Source of the DNA: Propionibacteriaceae bacterium UBA5174
GTDB lineage: Bacteria > Actinomycetota > Actinomycetes > Propionibacteriales > Propionibacteriaceae
Assembly (NCBI GenBank): GCA_002413345.1
Contig: DHWU01000047.1
Coordinates: 1-34,019, forward strand
Direction: 5' to 3'
DNA length: 34,019 nt
Made by a program: the position numbers and the translations under genes
Shown: positions 1 to 7,751 of the stretch, in pieces
Numbering within the stretch: position 1 is the first letter of the stretch
How the letters are laid out: every line of letters begins with the position of its first letter
Notes under the pieces: generated by a model
Seen by the model: only the letters and a program-made list of their open reading frames with translations
Databases searched by the model: none
What the model was told of the DNA's origin: nothing

Positions 1-768
1 CCGGTGAACGAGTGGCTGATGGAGCAGTTGATCATGATCGACGCACTGAAGCGCGCTTCGGCTCGGCGGATCACCGTGGTCTCACCCTTCTATCCCTACG
101 GTCGTCAGGACAAGAAGCACGCTGGTCGGGAGCCGATCTCAGCCCGGTTGGTGGCCGACCTGTACAAAGCGGCCGGGGCCAACCGGGTGATGTCGGTCGA
201 CTTGCACGCCGCGCAGATTCAGGGCTTCTTCGATGGCCCGGTGGACCACCTTCTGGCGTTGCCAGTCTTGGCCGAATATGTGAAGGCCAATTTCGACACC
301 TCGGAGATGACCGTGGTTTCTCCGGACGCTGGACGGGTGCGCTTGGCCGATATGTGGTCCGATGAGCTCGGATCGCCGCTGGCGATTATTCACAAACGAC
401 GCGATCCGAACAAAGCCAACGAGGTGGCGGTCGGCGAGGTGGTGGGTGAGGTCGACGGCCGAGTCTGTCTGTTGGTCGACGACATGATCGACACCGCCGG
501 AACCATCTGCCAAGCTGCAGCCGCTTTGAAGGCCGCCGGTGCGAAGCAGGTGATCGCTGCGGCCACTCATCCAATCTTGTCTGGGCCCGCTGCGCGGCGC
601 CTCAACGAATCCGATTTCGAAGAGGTCATCGTGACCAACACTTTGCCTCTGCCGGATGGAGTGAATATCCCCAAGCTGACGGTGCTGTCGATGGCTCCGC
701 TGCTGGCGCAGGCGATCCAGGCGGTCTTTGAAGAAGGGTCAGTGGCTTCGCTATTTGGCGGCCACTAG
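1..768 (+). CDS. prs: Ribose-phosphate pyrophosphokinase, 5'-truncated by the window edge
   Basis: Makes PRPP from ribose 5-phosphate and ATP for nucleotide, histidine and tryptophan synthesis in the cytosol. The frame is open from the first base, and the visible 255 residues lack roughly the first 65-70 of the usual ~320, so the true start lies upstream of the window. Seen motifs: PYGRQDKKHAGREPIS (the RQD(R/K)K ATP-site segment), DLHAAQIQGFF with the conserved His, and the PRPP-binding loop LVDDMIDTAGT, followed by the usual C-terminal end (VLSMAPLLAQAI). In actinobacteria prs normally follows glmU and precedes rplY/pth, and the downstream order here agrees. It ends with TAG, 190 bases before rplY. 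Identification is secure; only the N-terminus is unknown. Confidence 0.96.
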   Translation, partial: PVNEWLMEQLIMIDALKRASARRITVVSPFYPYGRQDKKHAGREPISARLVADLYKAAGANRVMSVDLHAAQIQGFFDGPVDHLLALPVLAEYVKANFDTSEMTVVSPDAGRVRLADMWSDELGSPLAIIHKRRDPNKANEVAVGEVVGEVDGRVCLLVDDMIDTAGTICQAAAALKAAGAKQVIAAATHPILSGPAARRLNESDFEEVIVTNTLPLPDGVNIPKLTVLSMAPLLAQAIQAVFEEGSVASLFGGH

Positions 769-958
769 GTACGAAAGCTCGCGTAGCTGGATTCGAGGCG
801 ATCTCGATTCGGCTGTCGGCGCAGTTGGCGCTAGAGTTGGGGAGTTGCCTAGGCGAGGGGCTTTCGCCCGTGATCGACATGGCGGGGCGCATTACTGCGT
901 CCACGCGGATCCCTCCCTGGTCGACTTAATAGTCTTGAACGAGGTTGAGGAGAACCGG

Positions 959-1579
959 GTGTCTGAAGGCAAGATCGCAGCTGTATCGCGTACCGAATTC
1001 GGTAAGGGTGCCGCACGGCGCACCCGTCGCGCTGGCCTGGTGCCGGCCGTCATTTATGGCCATGGCACTGATCCGGTGCATCTGTCGTTGCCTGCCCACG
1101 AACTGCACCTGGCGCTTCGGGTGGCCAATGCGGTGCTGGAGATCAGCATCGATGGTGGCAAGTCCCAGTTGGCCTTGGCCAAGCAGGTGCAGCACCACCC
1201 GGTGAAGTCCGAGATCGAGCACCTCGACCTAGTGATCGTCCGCAAGGGCGAGAAGGTCACCGTTGAGGTGCCGCTGGCAGTGGTGGGCGATCACCCGGCC
1301 GACCGGATGATCCTGATGGATCAGCAGACGATCAGCCTTGAGGTTGAAGCCACCCACATTCCGACCGAGGTCGAGATCAGCATCGCCGGACTGGAGATTG
1401 GTGCCACCGTCACTGCTGGTGACTTGAAGCTGCCTGCGGGCGCGACCTTCTCTGGTGAGTTGACCGACCTGATCTTGTCGATCGCGGCGACCCCGAGCCA
1501 GGAAGCGCTGGACGCTGACTTGGCTGGCGGGACTGAAGCTGAGCCAGTCGCGACAGAGGCCGGGTCCGAAGAGGCCTGA
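959..1579 (+). CDS. rplY: 50S ribosomal protein L25, long Ctc/TL5 form
   Basis: Binds 5S rRNA in the large ribosomal subunit; the long form is also called general stress protein Ctc. The 206-residue product has the two-part layout of the family: an N-terminal L25 beta-barrel (about residues 5-95, with RTEFGKGAARRTRRAGLVPAVIYG) and a C-terminal TL5 beta domain (about 100-185), then an acidic Ala/Glu-rich tail. The frame stays open back to 728, inside prs, but GTG at 959 is preferred because GAGGAG lies about 7 bases upstream and the family sequence begins here. A TAGTCT hexamer at 930-935 could be a -10 element. Only 10 bases separate it from pth, so the two are probably cotranscribed. Confidence 0.93.
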   Translation: MSEGKIAAVSRTEFGKGAARRTRRAGLVPAVIYGHGTDPVHLSLPAHELHLALRVANAVLEISIDGGKSQLALAKQVQHHPVKSEIEHLDLVIVRKGEKVTVEVPLAVVGDHPADRMILMDQQTISLEVEATHIPTEVEISIAGLEIGATVTAGDLKLPAGATFSGELTDLILSIAATPSQEALDADLAGGTEAEPVATEAGSEEA

Positions 1580-1589
1580 TCGGCCCGAA

Positions 1590-2192
1590 ATGGTGAACTG
1601 GCTGGTGGTCGGGCTCGGGAATCCGGGCCCGACCTACGCAAAACATCGGCACAACGCCGGATATCTGGTCGTGGAAGAGTTGGCTAGCCGGGCTCGGGCG
1701 CGGTTTTCTACCGCAGCATCGATGCGGGCAGATATCGTTCAGACCAGGATTACCGCAGCTGGCGGCATTGGTGGCGTCGGCGCGGACGCCGCCTCGGTGG
1801 TGCTGTTGAAATCTCGGACGTTCATGAACGAGTCGGGGGCGGCAGTGAGCAAGGCATTGGCCTACTACAAGACCGCTCCCGCCAATTTGGTGGTGATCCA
1901 CGACGAGTTGGACATTGACTTCGGGCAATTGCGAATCAAGTTTGGCGGCGGTGATAACGGGCACAATGGCCTGAAATCTATTCGCAGCCACCTGGGCGGC
2001 GGAGATTACTTCCGGTGCAGGTTCGGCGTGGGCCGCCCACCGGGGCGTCAGGACCCTGCCGACTACGTGCTTTCGCCGTTCCCCACGGGTGCGGCAGCCG
2101 ATGTTGCGGTAGAGGTCTCTCGGGCTGCGGACGCTGTTGAGTACCTGCTGGTTGCTGGCCTTGAGGCCGCTCAAAACCGGTACAACTCCTGA
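1590..2192 (+). CDS. pth: Peptidyl-tRNA hydrolase
   Basis: Cleaves the ester bond of peptidyl-tRNAs that drop off ribosomes, recycling tRNA. The 200-residue product has the expected family length and motifs: LVVGLGNPGPTY (Asn11), HRHNAGY with catalytic His21, TFMNESG, VIHDELDIDFG with the catalytic Asp, and GHNGLKSI. The start is the ATG 10 bases after the rplY stop; translational coupling to rplY is likely, since no strong Shine-Dalgarno is visible. A strong intrinsic terminator follows about 60 bases after the stop, so rplY-pth forms a transcription unit. Confidence 0.96.
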   Translation: MVNWLVVGLGNPGPTYAKHRHNAGYLVVEELASRARARFSTAASMRADIVQTRITAAGGIGGVGADAASVVLLKSRTFMNESGAAVSKALAYYKTAPANLVVIHDELDIDFGQLRIKFGGGDNGHNGLKSIRSHLGGGDYFRCRFGVGRPPGRQDPADYVLSPFPTGAAADVAVEVSRAADAVEYLLVAGLEAAQNRYNS

Positions 2193-2250
2193 TTTGTTGG
2201 GCCAAATACTTAAGCGGTAAGGAATGTCCCTCATTTGGGGGACAAATGTA

Positions 2251-2276
2251 AAGTCACCCTAATAGGTGACTTTTTT
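2251..2276 (+). terminator. Intrinsic terminator after pth
   Basis: A perfect 8-bp stem, AAGTCACC (2251-2258) with GGTGACTT (2265-2272), has a 6-base loop CTAATA and runs into TTTT at 2273-2276. Just upstream, GTCCC/GGGAC (2226-2230 and 2239-2243) could form a second small stem. It closes the rplY-pth unit. It is unusually T-rich for this genome, where most other terminator hairpins lack a U tract. Confidence 0.85.
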
Positions 2277-2340
2277 GCATTGCACTATTGCGAATAGAAT
2301 GATCGTGGTTGTTCGAAGGCTCCAAGGCTTCCTGAGCGGC

Positions 2341-2738
2341 CGAGGATGTGAGCATCGAGTAGGGCTGGGCTCACTGGCTCCCACAGCCAGTAACTAGTCC
2401 AAGGTGATCCAGCATCTTCGACGGTCAGGGCTGGAGGTTTCGGGCATCGAGGGTTGAGGGTAGTCGAACGCATGACTGGCCGAAATCCGGACGTCTGCAC
2501 TCCGGCGTCCGGAGCTAGGCAGTGGCGGCTGGCACAGGCGAGTGTGCGTTCGACAGCCCTCTAACCACCACTGGGCTTGGTGCTGTTGTGTCAGCCGGAC
2601 TCTAAGTTCGGTTGACTCGGGTACAGCACCACAGTGGTTGCCGAATCGCCTTGGGCTGAAGGCGCGGCGACCGGATGGTCCGGTGGGCTCCCGTCGTGAG
2701 GGGGATTGCGGCAGGGAGCCCGCCGGGCTCATTTTGCG
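2341..2738 (+). ncRNA. Candidate structured RNA in the pth-mfd gap
   Basis: Bases 2277-2885 contain no convincing protein gene. On the plus strand several helices can be drawn: 2341-2348 with 2413-2420 (one GU) enclosing 2349-2353/2369-2373 and CTGGCT/AGCCAG (2374-2379/2385-2390); TCCGGACG/CGTCCGGA (2486-2493/2506-2513); and a long imperfect hairpin at 2567-2638 built from 7, 8 and 10 bp segments with a 7-base apical loop, the last containing two GU pairs. ACCGGA/TCCGGT (2670-2675/2679-2684) follows. The 3' end may be GAGCCC-GCC-GGGCTC followed by ATTTT (2716-2735). I see no signature of RNase P RNA, tmRNA, SRP RNA or a T-box. GC-rich DNA folds easily, so only the 2567-2638 hairpin is clearly above chance. 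Ends are uncertain. Confidence 0.3.
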
Positions 2739-2885
2739 TTCTCAGGTCATCACGGCCCCAACCGATCGGCCTGGGTGTCTGAAGTCTGCTTCGGGATTCG
2801 AATTGCTGGCTCCGAAGCGGTTCAGGATCCGATCTGGGTGCAGGTTCCGGACACCGGCGCGGATCGGAGCCGACGCCTGTGGCGG

Positions 2886-2891
2886 TAAAGT
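2886..2891 (+). promoter_or_regulatory. -10 element of mfd (leaderless start)
   Basis: TAAAGT fits the TANNNT -10 pattern and ends 6 bases before the GTG start codon of mfd, so transcription would start at or next to the first codon. There is no recognisable -35 and no Shine-Dalgarno. Leaderless transcripts of this type are common in actinobacteria. Confidence 0.5.
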
Positions 2892-2897
2892 GGGCCG

Positions 2898-5800
2898 GTG
2901 TTGAACGGACTGGTGAACTTCGTAGGCAGCGAACCGACGTTGGCTGCGGCGATTGCCGACAGCCCAGACCTGCAGGTTCTGGATCTGACCATGCCCGAAG
3001 CGGTACGGCCACTCTTCCTGGCGGCCCTGGCCACCGGGACTCGCCGGACGCTACTGCTAGTCACCTCAACTTTCCGCGAAGCCGAGACCGCCACCGACGC
3101 GCTGGCCTCGTTGCTGGGCGAAGCCGCTGTCGCCTATTACCCAGCCTGGGAGACCCTGCCACACGAACGACTCAGCCCTCGCTCGGACACCGTGGGTCGC
3201 CGCCTGGTGGTGTTGCGACGTTTGGCTGGAACCGATTCCTTGCCAGCGCCGATGGTGGTGGTGGCTCCAGTGCGGGCGTTGTTGCAGCCTCAAGTTCGCG
3301 GTTTGGGCGACTTGCGACCGGTTCGAGTGATCGCCGGACAGGACTACGACCTGGATCGACTTGCCCATCAACTGGTGGCGGCGGCGTACACCCGAGTTGA
3401 TCTGGTGGAGCGGCGCGGTGAGTTTTGCGTCCGTGGTGGGCTAATCGACGTGTTCCCGCCCACCGAAGAGCATCCAGTGCGGATCGACTTCTTCGGTGAC
3501 ACGGTTGACGAAATCCGTCACTTCGCAGTGGCTGATCAGCGATCCTTCGCCGACACCATGGACGAAGTGGTTGCCGCCCCTTGCCGTGAGCTGTTAATCA
3601 CTGACGAGGTCAAGGCACGGGCGGCTGCCCTCGCCCAAGCGCAACGTGATCAGCCCGGGCCGCTTGCCGAAATGTTTGAACGTATCGCCGCCGGGCATGC
3701 AGTGGACGGGATGGAATCACTCGCGCCGGTGCTCACTGATGGCTTGGAACTACTAATTGACGTACTGCCGCCACACGCTCAGATCCTGTTGTCGGATCCG
3801 GAGCGAATCCGGGCCCGCGCTCATGAATTGGTGGTGACTAGTGAGGAATTCCTAAATGCCTCCTGGGCTGCGGCTGCTGAAGGCGGCAAAGCCCCAATCG
3901 ATCTGGGTGCCTCGGCCTATCGCAGCCTTGCCGATGTTCGCAGCCATGCGCTTGAACTTGGTCAAGCAGTATGGAGCCTGTCGCCCTTCAGCTCTGGCGA
4001 AGAGTTGGCCGACCCGACAAGTCGGACGGTGGCCGCGACCGAAGCCCCGACCTGGCGTGGTGACACCGAAGCGGCGCTGGCCTCAATCAAAGCCTCAATC
4101 ACTGCCGGTCACCGCACTGTCTTGGTGACTGAGTCCGCAGGCTTGGCGAACCGGATGGTCGAGGTGCTTTCCGGAGCCGACATTCCGGTGAGCAAACTTG
4201 ACGAGCTGACTCAACCACCCAAAGTTGGCCTGGTCAGCGTGGTCAGGGCCGGGCTTAGGCACGGCTTCAGCCTGCCGATGATCGGGCTGGACGTCTTTAC
4301 TGCCGGTGATCTGTCCGGTCAGCGCGACCGGGATCCAGTCGCGGCCAAGATGCCAGCTCGACGCAAGAACCAGATTGATCCGCTCGAGCTCAACCCTGGC
4401 GACCCGGTGGTTCACGAGGTGCATGGGGTGGGCCGCTACGTCGAGATGGTGCAGCGCTCGATTTCGGGCGCGGTCCGCGAATACCTGGTGCTCGACTACG
4501 CGCCCAGTAAGCGCGGCCAACCTGGGGACCGGCTGTTCGTGCCGATGGACCAGTTGCACCTGATCACCCGCTATGTCGGCGGCGAGAGTCCGACCCTGGA
4601 CAAACTCGGTGGAGCCGACTGGGCCAAACGTAAGTCGCGGGCCCGCAAGGCCGTGCGTCAGATCGCTGCCGAACTGATCAAGCTGTACGCCGCACGCCAA
4701 GCGTCTAAAGGCCATGCCTTCAACTCCGACACCGTGTGGCAAGGGGAATTAGAGGACGCCTTCGCCCACATCGAGACGCCCGACCAGCTGGCAGCGATCA
4801 GCGAGGTCAAACACGATATGGAACTTCAGGTGCCGATGGATCGGTTGATCTGCGGAGATGTCGGCTATGGCAAGACTGAGATTGCAGTTCGGGCCGCCTT
4901 CAAAGCAGTGATGGAAGGCAAGCAGGTGGCGGTCCTGGTGCCCACTACCTTGCTGGTGCAACAGCATCAGGCGACCTTCGCTGATCGTTATGCAGGTTTC
5001 CCAGTGGTGGTGGCCGCGCTGAGTAGGTTCTCCACCGAAGCCGAAAAGAAGAAGGTCATTGCCGGCCTCGCCTCAGGCGCCGTGGACGTTGTGGTGGGCA
5101 CCCACACCATCTTTTCCGCAGAGGTCGAGTTCAAAGATCTTGGGCTGGTGATCATTGACGAAGAGCAGCGCTTCGGAGTCGAACACAAGGAGGCGTTGAA
5201 GAAGTTGCGTCTGAATGTGGACGTGTTGGCGATGAGTGCGACTCCGATTCCGCGCACCTTGGAAATGGCGATTACCGGAATCCGGGAGATGAGCGTGATC
5301 GCCACTCCACCGGAGGAACGCCACCCAGTACTCACCTTCGCTGGCCCTTACGATCACAACCAGGTGCGGGCTGCAATCCGGCGAGAGCTCGCTCGTGAAG
5401 GCCAGGTGTTCTACATCCATAACCGGGTGCAGTCCATTGAGAAGACCGCTCAACAGTTGGCAGAGCTGGTACCCGAAGCGCGAGTAGCTGTGGCCCATGG
5501 ACAGATGAACGAACACGTCTTGGAGAAGGTGATGATCGATTTCTGGGAACGTCGCTTCGATGTGCTGGTTTCCACCACGATCATTGAGGCCGGCCTCGAC
5601 ATCGCCACCGCCAATACTTTGCTGATCGAGCGGGCCGACATGTTGGGCCTGGCGCAGCTCCATCAGCTTCGGGGACGAGTCGGTCGCGGTCGAGAGCGCG
5701 GCTATGCCTACCTTTTCTACCCGCCCGAGCGTCCGCTGACCGAGACGGCGCATGATCGTTTGGCCACTATGGCCGCGCACACTGATTTGGGTGCGGGCAT

Positions 5801-6419
5801 GGCGATCGCCATGAAGGATCTGGAGATTCGCGGCGCGGGAAATTTGCTTGGCGGGGAACAGTCTGGGCATATCGCTGAAGTTGGTTTCGACCTTTATCTA
5901 CGGCTGGTCGGCGAGGCGGTGGCTGAGTTCCGGGGCGAAGACTCTGAGCCCGAGCCGGAGATGAAGATCGAATTGCCGGTCGACGCACACCTGCCCAGCG
6001 ACTATGTGGAATCAGAACGGCTGCGGCTGGAGATGTACAAGCGGCTGGCTGCAGTGGCTAGTGAAACCGACATTAGAGCCGTCGAAGCCGAACTCACCGA
6101 TCGCTACGGCCCGTTACCAGCCCCGGCTCAGGCACTCCTTGCCGTCGCCAGGTTCCGGCTCAAAGCTCGGGCCTGTGGCATCCATGAGGTGGTGGTGGCT
6201 GGCAACATGATCCGATTCTCGCCAGCAGACCTTCCCGATTCAACCCAGCTGCGTTTGGCACGGCTGTATCCGGGGGCGCAGTTGCGAAAGGCATCGGGCT
6301 TCGTTTTGGTGCCCCGCCCAATGACCCGTCCGATTGCTGGGCAGCCGGTGATCGATCTAGAACTGCTCGAGTGGGCTGGGGAAGTACTCACCAGTATCTT
6401 CCCGACATCGACCCGCTAG
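2898..6419 (+). CDS. mfd: Transcription-repair coupling factor Mfd
   Basis: ATP-driven DNA translocase that pushes stalled RNA polymerase off damaged templates and recruits UvrA. The 1173 residues carry, in order: the UvrB-homology region (about 1-350), the CarD-like RNA-polymerase-interaction domain (about 495-575, starting NPGDPVVHEVHGVGRY), the RecG-like helicase core with Walker A GDVGYGKTE (about 653-661), DEEQ (about 753-756), motif III ATPIPRT (about 781-787) and motif VI LRGRVGRG (about 924-931), then the TRCF C-terminal domain. Full length for the family. GTG at 2898 is chosen because the protein start fits and a -10 hexamer lies 6 bases upstream. It is followed by a lipoprotein gene 43 bases after the stop. 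Confidence 0.97.
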   Translation: MLNGLVNFVGSEPTLAAAIADSPDLQVLDLTMPEAVRPLFLAALATGTRRTLLLVTSTFREAETATDALASLLGEAAVAYYPAWETLPHERLSPRSDTVGRRLVVLRRLAGTDSLPAPMVVVAPVRALLQPQVRGLGDLRPVRVIAGQDYDLDRLAHQLVAAAYTRVDLVERRGEFCVRGGLIDVFPPTEEHPVRIDFFGDTVDEIRHFAVADQRSFADTMDEVVAAPCRELLITDEVKARAAALAQAQRDQPGPLAEMFERIAAGHAVDGMESLAPVLTDGLELLIDVLPPHAQILLSDPERIRARAHELVVTSEEFLNASWAAAAEGGKAPIDLGASAYRSLADVRSHALELGQAVWSLSPFSSGEELADPTSRTVAATEAPTWRGDTEAALASIKASITAGHRTVLVTESAGLANRMVEVLSGADIPVSKLDELTQPPKVGLVSVVRAGLRHGFSLPMIGLDVFTAGDLSGQRDRDPVAAKMPARRKNQIDPLELNPGDPVVHEVHGVGRYVEMVQRSISGAVREYLVLDYAPSKRGQPGDRLFVPMDQLHLITRYVGGESPTLDKLGGADWAKRKSRARKAVRQIAAELIKLYAARQASKGHAFNSDTVWQGELEDAFAHIETPDQLAAISEVKHDMELQVPMDRLICGDVGYGKTEIAVRAAFKAVMEGKQVAVLVPTTLLVQQHQATFADRYAGFPVVVAALSRFSTEAEKKKVIAGLASGAVDVVVGTHTIFSAEVEFKDLGLVIIDEEQRFGVEHKEALKKLRLNVDVLAMSATPIPRTLEMAITGIREMSVIATPPEERHPVLTFAGPYDHNQVRAAIRRELAREGQVFYIHNRVQSIEKTAQQLAELVPEARVAVAHGQMNEHVLEKVMIDFWERRFDVLVSTTIIEAGLDIATANTLLIERADMLGLAQLHQLRGRVGRGRERGYAYLFYPPERPLTETAHDRLATMAAHTDLGAGMAIAMKDLEIRGAGNLLGGEQSGHIAEVGFDLYLRLVGEAVAEFRGEDSEPEPEMKIELPVDAHLPSDYVESERLRLEMYKRLAAVASETDIRAVEAELTDRYGPLPAPAQALLAVARFRLKARACGIHEVVVAGNMIRFSPADLPDSTQLRLARLYPGAQLRKASGFVLVPRPMTRPIAGQPVIDLELLEWAGEVLTSIFPTSTR

Positions 6420-6422
6420 GAT
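6417..6422 (+). promoter_or_regulatory. Possible -10 element overlapping the mfd stop codon
   Basis: TAGGAT matches TANNNT and contains the TAG stop of mfd. A transcript starting about 7 bases later would include the mini-ORF at 6440-6466 and the lipoprotein gene. No good -35 is visible, so this is tentative. Confidence 0.3.
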
Positions 6423-6439
6423 CACCGACGGCGTAGAAA

Positions 6440-6466
6440 ATGACGAAGACGGGTTGGTTGAAATGA
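6440..6466 (+). other. Possible 8-codon leader ORF made by a tandem duplication
   Basis: The 13-base string AAATGACGAAGAC occurs at 6438-6450 and again at 6461-6473, 23 bases apart. The first copy opens an ORF reading MTKTGWLK, whose TGA stop (6464-6466) overlaps the ATG of the lipoprotein gene (6463-6465) as ATGA. This is the geometry of translational coupling. No Shine-Dalgarno precedes it, so translation is unproven. Confidence 0.25.
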
Positions 6467-6963
6467 CGAAGACAGTGGTGAAGCTGGCGGCGCTCGTTGC
6501 CGCGGGCCTGCTCCTGTTGTCCGGCTGCGGCAAGGACAATCCAAACGTTGCGGCCACGGTCGGCAGTGTCCAATTCAGCGCCGCAGAAGTCGACCAGTTG
6601 GCCGCCGAAATGAGCGTGCAGTATCCGGACTCGCCCTACAGCTGGCGACTGGTCGTTGCCGACCTGATGGTGGCAACTGAACTAGTCACGGTCGCTGAAC
6701 AGGTGACTGGCGAAGCACCGACTGCCCGGGAGCGGGCATTGGTGATTTCAGCGAGGCCACTGTTGGCCGGGATGGCCACCAACCCAAAGACCGCCAAACT
6801 GGCCACTGGGTACGCCGATTACCTTTTGCTGCGGTATGAGCCAAAGGCTCTGGCAGTGATGGCTCAGAATCCGGTGCGGTTGAATCCGGCGTACGGAGTC
6901 TGGAACCAAACTGAGGCCAAGTCGGCTAATCAGAGTGGTTCGCTGTCGATCTGGTTGCGATAG
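6463..6963 (+). CDS. Small lipoprotein, SurA-N-like
   Basis: A 166-residue exported lipoprotein: a short basic start (MTKTVVK), a hydrophobic stretch and the lipobox LLSGC with Cys22, so it should be lipid-anchored on the outer face of the membrane. After it comes VAATVGSVQFSAAEVDQLAAEM, which resembles the N-terminal segment of SurA/PrsA-type chaperones; no PPIase domain is present. The function is therefore unknown, with chaperone-like being an inference. It lies between mfd and mazG, where mycobacteria also carry a lipoprotein gene (lpqU) near mazG. A TTG start at 6454 in the same frame is possible, but ATG at 6463 gives a cleaner signal peptide. mazG begins 12 bases after the stop, so the pair is probably an operon. 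Confidence 0.75.
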   Translation: MTKTVVKLAALVAAGLLLLSGCGKDNPNVAATVGSVQFSAAEVDQLAAEMSVQYPDSPYSWRLVVADLMVATELVTVAEQVTGEAPTARERALVISARPLLAGMATNPKTAKLATGYADYLLLRYEPKALAVMAQNPVRLNPAYGVWNQTEAKSANQSGSLSIWLR

Positions 6964-6975
6964 CACCCGAGCTCG

Positions 6976-7614
6976 ATGACCGACCAGCATCCACAACTGA
7001 GTCGGCTGGCCGAAGTCATGCATCGACTTCGCCAAGATTGTCCTTGGGATGCGGAGCAAACCCACCAGTCTTTGGTCCGTTACCTAGTTGAGGAATCCCT
7101 CGAGGTGGTCGAAGCGATCGAGGCTGCCGACGACCAGGACGACCACTTGATCGAGGAACTCGGCGATCTGCTGTTGCAGGTCTTCTTCCACGCTGAGATT
7201 GCTGCTGAGACCGGACGCTTCGATATTGAGCAGGTGGCAGCTGGGATCAGCGACAAACTGATCGCTCGTCACCCTTACGTCTTTGGCGATTTCGCGATGC
7301 CAGCCGACCTCATGAGTTCGTGGGAACAGGCCAAAGCGGTCGAGAAGGGCCGACAATCAGTGCTGGACGGAATCCCGGAGCAGTTGTCGGCGCTGTCGCG
7401 CGCCGAGAAGATGCTGTCCCGAGCGGCCCGCCACGGGCTGCCGTCACTGGTGGATACCAAGGCGGTTCAAGTGGAGGAGGCCGAGCTGGGTGCGGCTTTC
7501 GTTGCCCTCGTGGCCAGAGCTCACGAGCTTGGGGTCGATCCGGAGCAGGCCGCGCGCGCCGCAGTACGGCAACTCGAAGCTCGGGTACGTGAGACCGAGA
7601 GCGGCCCGCGCTAA
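6976..7614 (+). CDS. mazG: Nucleoside triphosphate pyrophosphohydrolase MazG
   Basis: Hydrolyses (d)NTPs to NMP and pyrophosphate, cleaning aberrant nucleotides from the pool. The 212-residue protein has a clear N-terminal MazG domain: DCPWDAEQTHQSL (21-33), the metal-binding EExxE (39-43) and ExxD (61-64) helices, and LLLQVFFHAEIA. The distal part (about residues 110-170, SWEQAKAVEK, RAEKMLSRAA) is the degenerate second half seen in actinobacterial MazG. It is shorter than the 263-residue E. coli protein. It starts 12 bases after the lipoprotein gene, with no strong Shine-Dalgarno. Adjacency to mfd and eno matches other actinobacteria. Confidence 0.93.
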   Translation: MTDQHPQLSRLAEVMHRLRQDCPWDAEQTHQSLVRYLVEESLEVVEAIEAADDQDDHLIEELGDLLLQVFFHAEIAAETGRFDIEQVAAGISDKLIARHPYVFGDFAMPADLMSSWEQAKAVEKGRQSVLDGIPEQLSALSRAEKMLSRAARHGLPSLVDTKAVQVEEAELGAAFVALVARAHELGVDPEQAARAAVRQLEARVRETESGPR

Positions 7615-7709
7615 GGGAACTGATGCCGGATTGCTGTGCTGAACGTCCGAACGGTGGACCCGTTAGTTCTGGTCTGCCGCAGCCAAGCACTCTGGACGGT
7701 ATCCGCCGC

Positions 7710-7715
7710 TAGGCT
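7710..7715 (+). promoter_or_regulatory. Possible -10 element of eno
   Basis: TAGGCT fits TANNNT and lies 36 bases before the eno start, in the 137-base gap after mazG. It would give a leader of about 30 bases containing AAAGG near 7739-7743. No clear -35. Confidence 0.4.
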
Positions 7716-7751
7716 GGGCCTGATGATCTCACCCAGCTGAAAGGCACAATC

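Noticed and set aside
728..958. Longer start for the L25 gene, inside prs
   Set aside because: The added 77 residues overlap prs, do not resemble any L25 N-terminus, and a good Shine-Dalgarno precedes GTG at 959.
2341..2738. RNase P RNA, tmRNA or SRP RNA in the pth-mfd gap
   Set aside because: The invariant blocks (for example GAGGAAAGTCCGGGC of rnpB, GGTTTCGAC of tmRNA) are absent, and no tRNA-like ends can be drawn.
2285..2904. Several open frames of 60-136 codons on both strands between pth and mfd
   Set aside because: They have no ribosome site, overlap each other in different frames, show no recognisable domain and have odd composition (runs of Cys, Arg, Pro), as expected for non-coding GC-rich DNA.
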